Of a DNA stretch of 64,000 bases, positions 34,834-47,290 are shown one piece after another. Positions within the stretch are counted from its first letter, which is position 1. Each line of letters opens with the position of its first letter. The position numbers were made by a program, and so were the translations under genes. Below the pieces are notes generated by a model that worked only from the letters and a program-made list of their open reading frames with translations, was not told the origin of the DNA and ran no database searches. The stretch comes from Halichoerus grypus (Eukaryota > Chordata > Mammalia > Carnivora > Phocidae). The stretch spans positions 73,723,239 to 73,787,238 of the forward strand of contig NC_135712.1 of assembly GCF_964656455.1 (NCBI RefSeq), written 5' to 3'.

Positions 34834-35033
34834 TTTCTTTCTTTTTTTTTTTAAGATTTTATTTATTTATTAGACAGAGAGAGAACACAAGCAGGGGGGA
34901 GCAGCGGAGAGAGAGGAAGAAGCAGATGCCCCACTGAGCAGAGAGCCCAACATGGGGCTCAGTCCCAGGACACTGGGATCATGACCCGAGCCGAAGGCAG
35001 ACACTTAACCAACTGAGCCACCCAGGCACCCTT
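34834..35033 (-). mobile_element. Can-SINE, antisense
   Basis: T-run at 34,842-34,852 followed by the reversed tail, body and head ending near 35,031. A probable imperfect duplication (CAG..TTCCTTTTC) lies at 34,820-34,833 and 35,034-35,047, so the ends are less certain. Confidence 0.9.
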
Positions 35034-35047
35034 CAGTTTTCCTTTTC

Positions 35048-36089
35048 CAACCATTGTCTCCCAGTATGACATGGCCAGTTAGACATATAGATCCTAGTGC
35101 ATCCTATCAAGAATGGTGTACCGTTTTCATGTCATGGATATTATACACAAAGGGCATAGTTTGAGCTGAAAGTAAGCATACTAGGTTCCAGTAGATAGAG
35201 AATATGATCAGTGTTAAATCTGTACATGGGGTGAAAAGCACAGGATATTTTAGATACCGTAGATTTCTTTACTACCCAGGGGAGAGTTGTCTTCTTAAAC
35301 AGTTAGGATCTGAGGACCGGAAAAACTATTGTCAAGGCTGGTGGTCAAAGTGGGAGACTGTAAAGACAGAATCCCAACACCAGCCCAGAGCTGTTTCCAC
35401 TAGCCCACCCCATGTTCCTTTTGTGTTGGTTATTTAATAAATTCATTTCACAACCCGTAGAGCACAGTAGGAAACAATGCAATTACTGAACCATAGGAAC
35501 ACAGCTGCCAACATCTTGTGGATTCAGAATTGTCCAAACACTTCCATGTGGGGGCGGGATTGATGCAATTTGCTGGTTCAACAGTTGACATTGATAAATT
35601 GGAGTTTCATTTCCTCAGCCTTCTGTTGGAGGTGCTAATGAGCATTGAAAGGCTAGAGAAACACAGGAGGGAGACAAGGGAGAATCTTGCCTGATCTACA
35701 TACTAAGTAATTGAGCCTGCATGATGTAGACTTGACACCGCTAGGTAATAGGTGGACTCGCTGAAGGCAGTAATAAAGGCCAAATAAAATCAGCGCCGTG
35801 AAATTTTTTTTAATTATTTAAGTTCCACTTGCAGATTGTGTGGGCTGGTATCCTCACTTATTAGAATGTTTGGTTTTCCTAATATTCTTTTGCATGTTTC
35901 CTGAAATATTCTATTTCACGGGGCACCATGCCAAGATTACTTGGCTTCTGGAAAATGAGGGGGTTGGACCAGATGATCTCTGAGGTCCCTTCCATGCTCC
36001 ATTTTTTTTACTTCCTTGGCAAGAGAATTTGCCCGGAATGAATTGCATTCCCCTACACACATATTTATCCAGGCCTCTGTTTTCCCATT
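35048..36089. other. Unique intron sequence
   Basis: No repeat or gene recognised between the SINE at 34,834 and an L2-like piece. Confidence 0.4.
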
Positions 36090-36250
36090 CATTTTCTTCT
36101 TCATTCAAAAAAGCATTCGGGATGCTTACGATGTGCCAATTACAGTGCAAGGAACTAGTAATAAAGTGGGAAGCGGGCCAGGGCACTAGGCCCCTTCTCG
36201 CATGAGTTTATATTGTAACAGGGAGACAAATAAGTACGTAGAGCGGGTCA
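36090..36250 (-). repeat. L2-like fragment
   Basis: Contains GATGCTTACGATGTGCCAAT, CGCATGAGTTTATATTGTAA and CAGGGAGACAAATAAGTA in reversed L2 order. Confidence 0.55.
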
Positions 36251-36869
36251 GGGACATGCTGGGAGTACACACGGCAGTATCCAAGCACACAGGAGGGTCC
36301 CTAAGCTGGACATTTTCACAGAAAGCTATTTGGAGCATGTAATATTTTAAGTTGCTCCTTGAAATAAGAAGATGAAGATTGGGAGGAAGACATGTTTGGA
36401 TGGACTTTTTTCTCTGTCCTTCCCAGGACTTTGTGAGCATCTTTTCTAGAAGGGGATTATAGGAATGTCCTAAAACACAGGAGGTATGGCTTGATGTGGG
36501 AACACAAAGTAGGGAGAAAAAAAAGTGATTTTTGGAGAAGGGATGGCAAAAGTTAACATGGCAAAAGTTAACAAAGTGCTGATGCTTTTAAAAGATTAAA
36601 AATTGTAAATGACAGTCTTAAAAATATTTATTTTATAATTTCCTCCTTAAATATAGTCTGTGTACTACAATTGAATTCGATTACATCTTTACGAACATCA
36701 GCTATTTTAATCAAATTGTTAGAGTTGAAAATCCTTTATACATTGTCTCTTCTCATTTTATACACGGCAGTTACTGTCCAGAAAACTTAATTGCTTCTTT
36801 TTCCCAGAATTCAGATAGTTTAATAGCAGAAGTAGCTCTAGAAATCACCCCACAAAGCCAAACCACCTT

Positions 36870-37040
36870 CTTTTTTCGAAGGTTAACTCAAGATATTACC
36901 TCTTCTAGAAGGCTTTCTCCCATACGCTACTCTTTCCCACTTTGCTAACAAACTCCAACTGTAAACTTTCCCTCATAGTTTTTGCCAAGTTATTTGAAGT
37001 CTTACTACACTTCCTGATATTCTTTAGTAATTTATTTTTT
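36870..37040 (+). repeat. L2-like fragment, sense
   Basis: Contains TTACCTCTTCTAGAAGGCTT and CTCCCATACGCTACTCTTTC, followed by a T-rich end. Weak L2-type match. Confidence 0.35.
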
Positions 37041-37044
37041 CTTC

Positions 37045-37150
37045 TTTAATCCAACAAATGTCCACTGAACTTTTACACCTAGGGCCTTAGGTACCAAGGA
37101 ACATTGTTCTTGCACTGAGCAAGCTTGCAGTCTGAGGGAAGATGGATGAC
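37045..37150 (-). repeat. L2-like fragment
   Basis: Contains CCAACAAATGTCCACTGAAC, GGTACCAAGGAACATTGTTC and GCAAGCTTGCAGTCTGAGGG in reversed L2 order. Confidence 0.4.
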
Positions 37151-38149
37151 ATGGTTTTGTAGGATGAACTCTTAAGTTCTTCCTTTGGGATTTAAGTCCC
37201 TTGGTGATCTGACCCTATTCTGACTGTCCAGGATTCTCTTGATGAAACTGGGTGTATTGTCAACACAAGACATTGCTACTTGTACTCCCAGAGCTCCCGC
37301 AGAAACGAAACATGTCAGCATAGAGAGGAGGTACAGTGATTTTTGTCTTTTTTGCACCAAAAATCAGTAGGCTGACTGTGGGATACCCTTCTAGTAGAAA
37401 TATTTCTGTTACTATTTCCACGATTTTTATATTTTCTCATCCTCTTACTCTGTTAATTTATTCAAAGCCAGAAATCAATTTGAATAAAGTGGGTTGGCAT
37501 GAGTCCTGGCCTTTCAAAATTAACCTCTTATATATATGATTTTGTATCATCTTGAAGTCCAAGCCAGCCATGAATAATCTTTTTCCTTCTCTTCAGCTCT
37601 TAGTCAGAAGAGTAGATTTATCTTGGAGAAATGCATTTTGTTAAGCTGTGAGGAGATGCAGTTAGGCATTCTCCAGCTGCAAGTCATTTTAGAGATTATC
37701 AGACATTTATTTACTCAATGTTTTTAAAGCCAACTGGATCCATTTTTTTTGTGTGGCATTAATTAATATTAAAGCTGTTCTAAGCAGAATTTCTTTGCAG
37801 GTAATCTTGATTTTCTTTATTTTAAATGTGCCTGGTTAAGGCCACCTATAAATAAACCAGAGCTCAGAATATTCAGTGTGAAAATAATATGCATAAAAAT
37901 GCAGATTCAACTTTGAACAACTACTCTACTAGCTTATAAATGTGTCAGAAATCTATCATATTATATTACCATATTCTATCACCTCTGTTTAGTAGAAACT
38001 GTAGAAGTCGAATGTCAGCTGATTGTTGGCATTAGTATGTTGGTCAGGCTGTCCCATAAAGGATTTATGTTTGTACACTTATAGCCCATTTCACCACCTC
38101 TGTGTGGTGGTACCTGACTCTTAAACCAGGGTATCAGAGCACAGGTTGA
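37151..38149. other. A+T-rich unique intron sequence
   Basis: No repeat recognised. Conserved noncoding DNA is possible but cannot be judged without an alignment. Confidence 0.4.
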
Positions 38150-38330
38150 AGAATTTGGAAACCTTGATCTAATAATCATGACTCCAGTGCTCACTAGCTT
38201 TGTGAGTTTCCTCTACTCTTGGTGCCTCTTGGGCAATCACTTCTCATGAATGCTAAATGAAGTGGTTAGGGAAGTTCTAAGGACTCATGCACTTTTGAGA
38301 TGGATGAATGTGAGCAATGGAATGTTTCCA
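38150..38330 (+). repeat. MIR-like fragment
   Basis: Contains TGCTCACTAGCTTTGTGAGT and CCTCTTGGGCAATCACTTCT, resembling the sense MIR core; diverged. Confidence 0.35.
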
Positions 38331-38933
38331 TTTTGCACACAGAGAAGGAAAAGCCCTGAAAGATAACTGGAGAGTCACCAGCTCAATAGGAATGGCCAGA
38401 CTCTTCCAGCTGGCTTGGTGCTCCTCATCCCTTTGGACCTCATGCTGCCCTCACAGCCACCCTGGTAACACCTACGGGATTGTACTTCACTGTTTACAAA
38501 GCCTGGTCATTCATGTTTGCTCCTATGTCTGTTAGGATAACTTCTAGGTGGGTATTTAAAAGTGTGAGAGTAGTAAAGTCAGTTGGCAAAATCTCATTTT
38601 AATAGCCCACCATGCGATCAAAATTGGGGTTCTGTATACCTTTTCTGTTGAGTCTTATTTTGGGGAGAAACCAATAATTAAAGTGAAGCAGTGGAAGCCA
38701 CTCTCCACGGTTCTTCTTCTCAACTACATTTAGAAACAGCTCCTATTAAGAATGAAGAATTTAAGCGGATTCCCCACTCCCTACTTTCCTTTGGATTAAT
38801 ACCATCAAGTTTGTTTGGGGCATGTGTACTTAGCATCTGTTGGCTGGCTACTCACAATGTCTCTTGGTAGCCTCACATTTAGCAATATGATGGGTATGTA
38901 TTCATTTGTTTAGAACCAAATTACATGTTTTAT

Positions 38934-39115
38934 TTTTTTCAAGATTTTATTTATTTGAGAGAGAGAGAGAATAAGCAGGGAGAGCAGCAGAGGGAGAGGG
39001 AGAAGCAGGCTCCCCACTGAGCAGGGAGCCTGATGCAGGACTTGATCCCAGGATCCTGGGATCATGATCTGAGCCGAAGGCAGACGCCTAAATACTGAGC
39101 CGCCCAGGCGCCCCT
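38934..39115 (-). mobile_element. Can-SINE, antisense
   Basis: Reverse complement reads from GGGGCGCCTGGGCGGCTCAG to AAATAAAATCTTG. Duplication CAAATTACATGTTTTAT at 38,917-38,933, with one mismatch at 39,116-39,132. Confidence 0.95.
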
Positions 39116-39869
39116 CAAATTACATATTTTATGTAAAAACATCCCAAGTAGTGCCTAGGTTCCCAAGTGCCATGTTACCTCCATTTGCAGCTGGACTATA
39201 GTACTAGTCTGACCAGCTTGTGTTTGGGGAGTGGGAGTTGGTACTGCAAGGAGGGGGAGGGAAAGAAGGGAGCAGTTTGGAAATTGACAAGAGTCATCTC
39301 CCTGGCACCCCGTGTTGCAGCCTCCCTGTCTCCAACTTCTGTCCTCGGGGCCCTCCAGTACTCTGATGCCCTACCATGGTACTTTGTTAACTGACAGCTC
39401 ACTCTGTCCGCTCTGAATCAGAACTCCCATTCGGGCAGGGCAGGTGGTCTCCACTCTCCCTTGCAGTGAGAAGGTCACACTCTGATTGATTGAACACGTT
39501 TATACTAAGGGGTACATGGTAATTCGAGCCTTAACTCCCAAGAAGCAATTTTCCATTTTCTTTTTGTAATTGTGAAAATGAACATAATTGGTAGAATTTC
39601 TGGCAAGAGGAGAGGGAAAAGACAAAAAATTTTGGCCTGAAAGTCTGTCTCCTGGTTCAACTTTCCTTGTCTGCCCCCAGCTTTCCCGGTTTCTTTCATT
39701 TCTGGACCCCTTAGTGTTTGAAAGCTTCAGTTACTTGGCCCTCTCCCCGGGCAGTAGCAGAGGATGTGTTGTGAGGATGAGCTGGAGGAATGGGGAAAGC
39801 AGATGTGGAGAGTCATCACCACTTACCCCTGTGACATCTGTAAGTTAATTTTGTCTTTTAAGTCATGTA

Positions 39870-40020
39870 CCTGGGTTCAAGGATCAGATCTATAGGCTAT
39901 GTAACTTTGGGCAATTATTTAATGTCAGAGCGTCCATTTCTTCACACTATCTGGGGGCATCACCAAGATTAATACAGAAACAACCTTTGGCCTGAAGTAG
40001 ATGCTCAGTAAATGGGTTAT
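39870..40020 (+). repeat. MIR fragment
   Basis: Contains GGCTATGTAACTTTGGGCAA, CATTTCTTCACACTATCTGG and GTAGATGCTCAGTAAATGGG in sense MIR order. Confidence 0.6.
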
Positions 40021-42649
40021 TAGGATGCCAGGGGTGGTTAGATAGTGGCATTAGCAATATCTGGAAGGCAGCAGCATTGGAGATTTCAGATAAGTGGTTT
40101 GTTATTTCAGATGTTGCTATTTGAAGGGTGCCTAATGTCAGAGACCCTTCTGACTGTTTTAAATCAATTTCTGGGAACAGAAACCGGTGGTGAAGCTGCG
40201 TGCCATGCGGGTAGCCCAGGGGTTGGTACCTCCAGATGTGTGCAGATGAAGCCAGCTAGGCTGCCCGCAGGAGGGGTGGCTGAGAAGCCCGGGGCAGGAT
40301 GCTGGAGGAGAGCTCACGCCCAGCCTGAGCAACCCCTGGGACCACACACTTTCTTCGGCAGGCCTTCATCGTCTGTCTGAGGCAAGAATCAATACCAGAA
40401 GGAGAAGGTGCCAGATTGTTCATTGCCCAGAGACTGTCTGTAAATCCAACGCCTGCTATTTTCTCTCTAACTGCTCTAAAGAAACTTCCACACACGTCTT
40501 TTCCCTGCAACACGGAGACTCACCTCTAGACTTTGAAAGGACTTTGGAAAGGTCTGAAATTACCTTTTGGGTTGTTAGGAGTTGTTATTTCAAGGGAATT
40601 AAAGATGTATTCTGTTCCATTCTGCTAAGTTATATCAGCACTCAGAATGTCTTCGTTTCCTTTTTCTTTCCACGTGTTCCTTAGTATGCATGAATTGGAG
40701 AGAAATCGTCTGTCTGGAGGGCCCGTGTGTTTGCCTCTGCATGGATCCAGGAGGCATGTGCTTTACACCTGCTTGCTCTGCCTTTCCCTCCACTCAGGAA
40801 CACAGCACCCTTTTTCTGCCTGGACTCCTGGGAGTCAGAAAGAACAGTAAAGACCATCAGTCTGACCACCTCACTTGGTAGTGAGGACACGGACCAGAGA
40901 GGAGAAGTGACGTCCTCCTAGAGAGCATCAGCACCTCAGGAGTATCAGGTGTCTGGCTTCGCATTCGGAACTCTGGGGATCCACGGCTTCTCTTCTGTCC
41001 TGAGCACTGGCTGTGGGGCTGGAGGGTCCACTCTGCATGCTGCCTGCACTTCTGCAAGCTCCTGACCTGCCTCGCAGGGTCTGTGAAGGGGGAGAAATAG
41101 TCAAATGAGCGAGTAAAGTTGGCAAAAAGTGAAGTCTTTTTTAGACAGCTTTAGAATGATTAGAGCCGGGAATTGGGAGCCCCCCCAACAGCGTTCTGTA
41201 TAGAGTAGATCTTTTGTAAGCACTGATTTATTTTTCTGCTGAAGGCCAGCCTCAGGCAGAATTGGGGAATAGCCAGCTGGATATGATACAGGGATTTTCA
41301 AACCTTCTTTCCCTCTCTTTTAAAGCTGCAGTACTCTTACTTCAAATAGAGGTGGCAGAGGAGGCCCCATATGTAAAACAAAAAAAGGTGGCTGAAGTAG
41401 GGATGGGAGGCCCAGGTTCTGCCCTTGGGGTGCAGGGAACTTCCTTACATTGCTCAACACCCCCAACCTCCAAGTCCTTCAGGACTCCGAGGGAGGCCTG
41501 CCCCCCACCTCTCTTTTTATCTTTTTTTCCCTTCCCCTTGTCTATGCTGCTTTCCCTTAGATGTCCCCTCCCTCTTCGGAAGCCCAGAGGCCTCTGGCGC
41601 TAGCACTCTCCAGACACGCTCAGCTCTCCAGGAAAACTGAGTCACTTGTATTCTAGCGGCAGCCCGGGGCAGCTCTGTCGTCCCCGGGAGCATTTCCTTC
41701 GGCACTGCTGGAGTCTGGCAGAACAGTTCCATCCCTGCCTCTCTGAGTTTTAGTTCCTTGAGAACTGGCCGAGTAATTGACATGCAAGGGAATTGTATTG
41801 AGGGACTTGGTAATGGTTCCTTTCTTAGGAACAGCAGTCTGACTTCTGTGCCTGGTTGAGTACTAGTCTAAACATTTATGTAACAATGCAGTTACAGAAT
41901 AAGGAGCATTCCTTAAAATCCTCGCATGCTGCCGAATTGCGTTCCAGAAGTGACAGGGCTTGTGTGCCGATCACTCAAAACCTATTTGACTTTGTAACCA
42001 GGGCATTCACAAAAGCAATAACAATACTGAAAAATAAATAGCACTCCAATATAGTACTCTACCTTGAACAGAAAAAGGTTGAAGGCTTGACAAAGAGCAT
42101 TTTAGGGGAAAAAAAAAGTTGTTGAATTTTGGAGACAAAGATAAAATGCCCTGAAATCATAAATAGAAAAGAAAAGCATTTCCATGACAGATCACATTCC
42201 AGCCTGAGTGAAGAGGAATGTGAGCATCATTCTCTCTGCTGGATGCTACATTCTGCTGTTGTTTGAGCATGTTTTGTTTAGTGGCTATTCCTTGGTTGTA
42301 CAAAATATTAACATTCTTGGAAAATTGCGTATGAACCTAACACTACTTTCATTGTGCAGACATAATGCGAGTCCTGTACAAGCTTGTTCATGTTACAGTG
42401 ACAACGTTCTGTATCCAGACAGACTGTTCTAGGGCTCAGGAGCTCACCCCTCTGCAGTGAACTCAAGGACAGAGGCGGTGAATAAGGTTCCACCCCGTCC
42501 TCGAAAACCTCATGATCTTGTGTGAGACACGGAAATGAACTCAAAGAGCTGCAATGCCAGTCACACCGTAAATCTCATGAAATTTTATATCAGGTGAATC
42601 AAAAGGCTGTGCAAAGAGAGGAAAGAATATGTCTGTGGGGGTGGGGGGG
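40021..42649. other. Unique intron sequence, G+C-richer than its surroundings
   Basis: Many short overlapping ORFs on both strands without recognisable domains. No named repeat is clear apart from a weak MIR-like stretch near 40,850-40,920. Confidence 0.4.
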
Positions 42650-43130
42650 GGCGAGGAGGCAAAAGCTCATAGAAGGAGTAGAATTGGCAGGATTTCACCA
42701 GGCAAAGATAGAGGGCAAAAAGAAGAGAATGAGCAAGGCTTGGGAGCCGGAAAGCACAGGACATATTGGGGGGACTGGAATGGTTTGGGGGCTTCACTTT
42801 GTGGCTGGAGCCACGAGGAACATAAGGGAACAGTAGGAGGAGGTTGAAATAGAGGCTGGCCTCTGAACGTCGGAGGCCTTGACAGGGACGGGAGCACCAT
42901 CAAAGAATTTTGAGCAGGTGAATGATATGCTTAGAGCTGTCCTGTAAGAAGCTCCTTTTGGCAGGTTATGCTGCATGATGGTGCTGGGGAGTAGGATCCA
43001 ATTAAGAAGTAGTCCCTGTGAGAGATGTGAGGGCCTGAGCTGCACAGTGACGATGACACACAGTGGCAGTGGGGTGTATGGGGAGGGCACAATGCGAGAC
43101 ATTTTAGAGCAGAATCTCAAGCATTAATCA
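42650..43130 (-). repeat. L2-derived segment
   Basis: Contains TTTTGAGCAGGTGAATGATA, GCTCCTTTTGGCAGGTTATG and GAGATGTGAGGGCCTGAGCT, the reversed L2-type order also seen in the right part of the copy at 5,455-6,000. Confidence 0.5.
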
Positions 43131-43419
43131 ACTGAGTGGATGGTATAGGGCTTTAGTACCTCTCCAGTGATGACGTGTACTGTATCATAATGATAGCTAG
43201 TGTGGAGCCTGATTTTGGAATGTTGGAGAGCTCTTGCTGAGGGCTGGCAGGGGCTAGGGCACACCTGGGTTCTGTGACTGGTTAATACTGAAGTGTGGGC
43301 AAAGCTCATGCCCCTCAGGTTACTGCTGGGTGATCCATGCCAGCTTCTGGTGTTCCCTGTATTGAGACTTGCCCGGAGCCCCAGTCCCTGCTCGTGTTCT
43401 GACCATAGACCCATGCATT

Positions 43420-43560
43420 TTTAGATTTGAAAGACCTTAGAGATCATTTTTAAAATCTTTGCTGGTTGGAAAACTATGGCCCAGAAAGGTCAAGTGTGTA
43501 TCCAGAGTAGGTCAGAGGCCAAACCCAGAATAGAACCTAGGACTGTCACTCACTAATTTT
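43420..43560 (-). repeat. MIR-like fragment
   Basis: Contains AAACTATGGCCCAGAAAGGT, CAGAGTAGGTCAGAGGCCAA and AGAATAGAACCTAGGACTGT in reversed MIR order. Confidence 0.5.
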
Positions 43561-43589
43561 TAGAAAACCTCTTAAGTAATGGCTGTGTA

Positions 43590-44053
43590 TTAGCATTTTC
43601 CAGGGAAACAGAAACCAATAGAATATAAAAGGAGATTTATTATGAGGAATTGGCTCATGCAGTTATGGAGGCTGAGAAGCCCCACTAACTGTCGCCTACA
43701 AGCTGGCGGCCCAGGAAAGCTGGTGGGGTGATTTGGCAATTTGCTTTGAAGGCCTGAGAACAAGGAGGAGTCTATGATGTAAACCCTAGTTCGAGGATGG
43801 GAAAAGATACGATGAGATGCCTCAGCTTGAGCAGTAGGCAGAGAAAAGGGGCAAATTCCTCCTTCCTCTACCGTTTTTTTTTTTTTTTTTTTTGTCCATG
43901 CCCACCCACACTGGAAAAGGCAATCTACTTTAGTGAGCCCAGTTCAAATGCTAATCTCATCTAGAAACACCCTCACAGACACACACAGAAACACTCAACC
44001 AGAAATCTGGGCATTCCCTGATGTTCTCAGGTTGACAAGGCAAATTTACTGTC
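43590..44053 (-). mobile_element. MLT2-type LTR (ERVL), antisense
   Basis: The plus strand reads TCCAGGGAAACAGAAACCAA, GAGATTTATTATGAGGAATT, GGCTCATGCAGTTATGGAGG, a GAAGGCCTGAGAACAAGGAG block, TAATCTCATCTAGAAACACC and CTCACAGACACACACAGA. This is the reverse of the ERVL LTR pattern as I recall it. A T-run (about 43,874-43,893) interrupts it. The subfamily name is uncertain. Confidence 0.6.
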
Positions 44054-44335
44054 CTATGCTGTTTGGAATTGTTTATCATGATACTTTGTTCTTACAGAGG
44101 ATTTTCTAACTTTTCAAAGTTTTAATTTACCTGTTTCTTTTTTGACCCTCATTTGGCCTCATTGGTAAACAGACATTGTTCCTTTCACAAGTGAGCAAAT
44201 GAAGGAAGGTGTGACAGGTAATGACCTTCCCCATCACTTGGGGAATTAATGGAAGATCGAAAACTAGAGCCTAGGTTTCTTATGATTCCCTTCTCTTTCC
44301 CACAGTTGGATTGTAAATTCTGTGGCTGTGCTAAA

Positions 44336-44519
44336 CCACTGGTTCTCAGAGTGTGGTCCTGGACAACAGCTTCAGAATCACTTGGGAGCTTCCTAGAAAT
44401 GCAAATTCTTGAGCCCTGCACTAGACCAGTGAAGCAGGAACTCTGGGGGCCAAGGTCCAGCAATCTATGTCTTAATAACTTCTCCAGATGATTCTCTATG
44501 CTAGTTAGAAAACCACTGT
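44336..44519 (+). mobile_element. MER5-like hAT (Charlie) non-autonomous DNA transposon
   Basis: It begins CCACTGGTTCTCAGAGTGTG, contains CAGAATCACTTGGGAGCTT and GCAAATTCTTGAGCC, and ends in GAAAACCACTG, a terminal inverted repeat of the CAGTGGTT type. A Can-SINE later inserted at its right terminus. Confidence 0.7.
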
Positions 44520-44725
44520 AGTGGGCGCCTAGGTGGCTCAGTTGGCTAAGTGTCTGCCTTCAGCTCAGGTCATGATTCCAGGATCCCTTGGGATCGAGTC
44601 CCGCATTGGACTCCCTACTTTCGAGGAGCCTGCTTCTCCCTCTCCCTCTGCCTGCCACTCCCCCTGCTTGTGCTTGCTCGCTCGCTCTCTGTCAAATAAA
44701 TAAAAAATCTTTAAAAAAAGGAAAA
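44520..44725 (+). mobile_element. Can-SINE, sense
   Basis: Head GGGCGCCTAGGTGGCTCAG, CT-rich middle, AAATAAATAAAAAATC tail. Perfect 13-bp duplication AGAAAACCACTGT at 44,507-44,519 and 44,726-44,738. The target is the terminal repeat of an older MER5-like DNA transposon. Confidence 0.95.
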
Positions 44726-45140
44726 AGAAAACCACTGTGGTAACAAGACAGAATCTATTCAGTATCTGTGATTTCACTACCTTCTGCTTGTATATCAAAG
44801 TCATCAGAGAACAGAAAAGATGGTATTAAGCTAAAACTGACCATAAAAATTAGTACATCTGTCTTTTTCTCTTCCATTTCCCTCCCACCCGCCCTACCTA
44901 GTCCCTTCCTCCATCATCCTACCAACCAAGTACATTGTGGTAACTTTTCATTTAAAGTGTATTCTGTTCCTTACAAAGCTGCCAGAGTTTGTCATGAGCT
45001 TTCATTCATTCAACCCACCTTACCTGACACTTACAAAGCATGGGGAAACAAATCAAAAGAAAAGAACAAGGAGGGAGGATGATGGTTGAATAGATAGACA
45101 AATACTGTTATATTTCTTTTTTAAAAAGTGTCACATGCTC

Positions 45141-45340
45141 GGGGCGCCTGGGTGGCTCAGTCGTTAAGCGTCTGCCTTCGGCTCAGGTCATGATCCCAGG
45201 GTCCTGGGATCGAGCCCCGCATCGGGCTCCCTGCTCAGCGGGAAGCCTGCTTCTCCCTCTCCCACTCCCCCTGCTTGTGTTCCCTCTCTCGCTGTGTCTC
45301 TCTCTGTCAAATAAATAAATAAAATCTTTAAAAAAAAAAA
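45141..45340 (+). mobile_element. Can-SINE, sense, very fresh copy
   Basis: It is close to the arctoid consensus as I remember it. The perfect 17-bp duplication AAAAGTGTCACATGCTC lies at 45,124-45,140 and 45,341-45,357, with extra A residues shared with the tail. Clean A-tail and an intact head suggest recent insertion. Confidence 0.97.
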
Positions 45341-45489
45341 AAAAGTGTCACATGCTCAATTAAGACCAGTGTTCTTTATTGACCTAGAGAAGTGTGAACA
45401 CATGCAATTTTAAAGAGAAAATTCCATTTTCTCAACATCTGCAAATTTCTAGAAACCGTATTGAAAGCTTTTTGAAACTTTGTCTCCAC

Positions 45490-45680
45490 CAAGCCTCATA
45501 ATAGCCTTGTGAAAGAAGTGGTAGTATCCTCATTTAAAAAAAAAAAAAAGTGAGGAAACTAAAGTTTCAGAAAGTCAAGTAACTTACCCGAGTGTCACAT
45601 AGCTAATAAATCATGAAGCAAGTGTTCACATTCAAGTTTTCTGTATCCTAAATTCATAATCTCTCTGTCACGTCAGCCAC
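45490..45680 (-). repeat. MIR fragment
   Basis: Contains CCTCATAATAGCCTTGTGAA, GTGAGGAAACTAAAGTTTCA, AGTAACTTACCCGAGTGTCA and CATAGCTAATAAATCATG. An A-run (45,535-45,549) sits inside it. Confidence 0.7.
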
Positions 45681-47119
45681 ATTATCTCTTAGGCATCTTT
45701 CTTTTCCATGTGCCTTTTTCACCCCAAAGCTAAGGAATTTTGTCAGTGGATGTGTGACATCCCACCACTTGAACAGGCTTGCCGCAAACAGCATGTGGGC
45801 ATTTCAGGTTCATCAGTGAGTAGTACTGTTCTGAAACCCAAATCCATTTATGACTCACTTTGAAATCATCTCAGTAAAATCAAGTGTGAATTAAAAATTA
45901 TATCCAGTCTATCCAATCTTCAGGCCTTTTTCTTCTTACTTTTTTGGTTGGAGTCAGTCCAATAACTGTTTTAAAAAAAAAAAAAATGAAAGAAAGAAAA
46001 TTAGGAATGCCCGACCTCTAGTGGAAACACTGCAAACTTCCTGTGGTTTTGCTGGAGGGCTTCTGCAGACCACCTCCTCCTCATGTTTAAAATGGAATTC
46101 TGGAATTTCTGATCTGAAAGCTCCTCTCCGGATAAGACTTGGGTCTGTGCACAAAGACCATTTTTGTCACTACCTTAAAAATGGGGTTTCTGCATCTCAA
46201 ATTCACACTATACTTGGGTTTGAGTCTTTTAATGACCTTTCTCAAGCAAGCACCATCTCTTAAAAAGAATTCTTGTCGTTTAGTCTTTTTCCCACTTAAC
46301 TATAAATCCTAATCTGACTGGATTTTTGGAAGGGACACTGTATGAATATGAGTGTCTGTATTTAATCCATTGTTTCTAAATTTGCCTTCGGGACAGTTGA
46401 TAGCTTTGGAAATTGTACACTTCTATTCAAACTGTGTAATCTTTGGTTTCGGGGACTGAGCTATAATTGTGCCCATCACCACAGGTTTTATTGCTTGGCT
46501 GCCAAGTCAGACCCACAGCCGATACTCACTGACCCACCTATGTGCTCCCAAGTGAGGAGTGGCGTGTGCCAAGAGCCCTTAAGGAGTCTCAGTTGATTAC
46601 ACAATTGCTTTGTCCAAGTTTATGACTGAAGTAGAGGACAAAAATCAGCCACTATCTGATAGGTGGAGAGAGATCAAGGGCGTGAAAAAAGAAACTGGAA
46701 GAAATCTAGCGAAAAAACAGATCTTTTTCATTCAAAGCAAAATGAACAAGTGGGGGGTTGCAGATGTTAACAAACCCCCCACACATGAGGAATGAGAGAT
46801 GTCCTATCTTTCCTGAATCTCAAATACTGTCATGTTTCCAAAAGTTTCATCAAAGTTATGTCTTTCTTGATTTGAAGAATAGGTAACCTCAGCTCTTAAA
46901 GATTTTGGATTACTGGGACAGCAAACCCCTTCCTCTGACTTGACAGCTCTGCCTTTCTTGAGTCCATGCAATTAAACTCCTGCTTTGAAATTGAGGGAGG
47001 GAGCAGACAGTCTCAATTTTTAAAAGCATTTCAACATTGCTAGTTTAAAACACATATGTATCCTCGGAGATTATGTTTCAGTCCCGAGTGGGGCCTGGGG
47101 ACCCATATTTTTCACAAAC

Positions 47120-47290
47120 TCCTGGTTAGAGACCCACCTATGGAGTGGAGAGAGCCCTGGATTGAGGATCAGGATTTTAAATTAATTCCTAGCACCTGTG
47201 GCAGATGTCCTCTTGTGTCACCTTGGCCTTTTGGGCTTCAGCAACCTGATCTGTCCCCTGACAGTTGGAGTATGTAACCTTGAAAGTTCG
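47120..47290 (+). repeat. MIR fragment
   Basis: Contains GAGCCCTGGATTGAGGATCA, GTCACCTTGGCCTTTTGGG and TCAGCAACCTGATCTGTCCC in sense MIR order. Confidence 0.5.

Noticed and set aside
45141..45215. tRNA-like sequence with A- and B-box-type motifs
   Set aside because: It is the head of a Can-SINE, with SINE body, tail and target-site duplications, not a tRNA gene.
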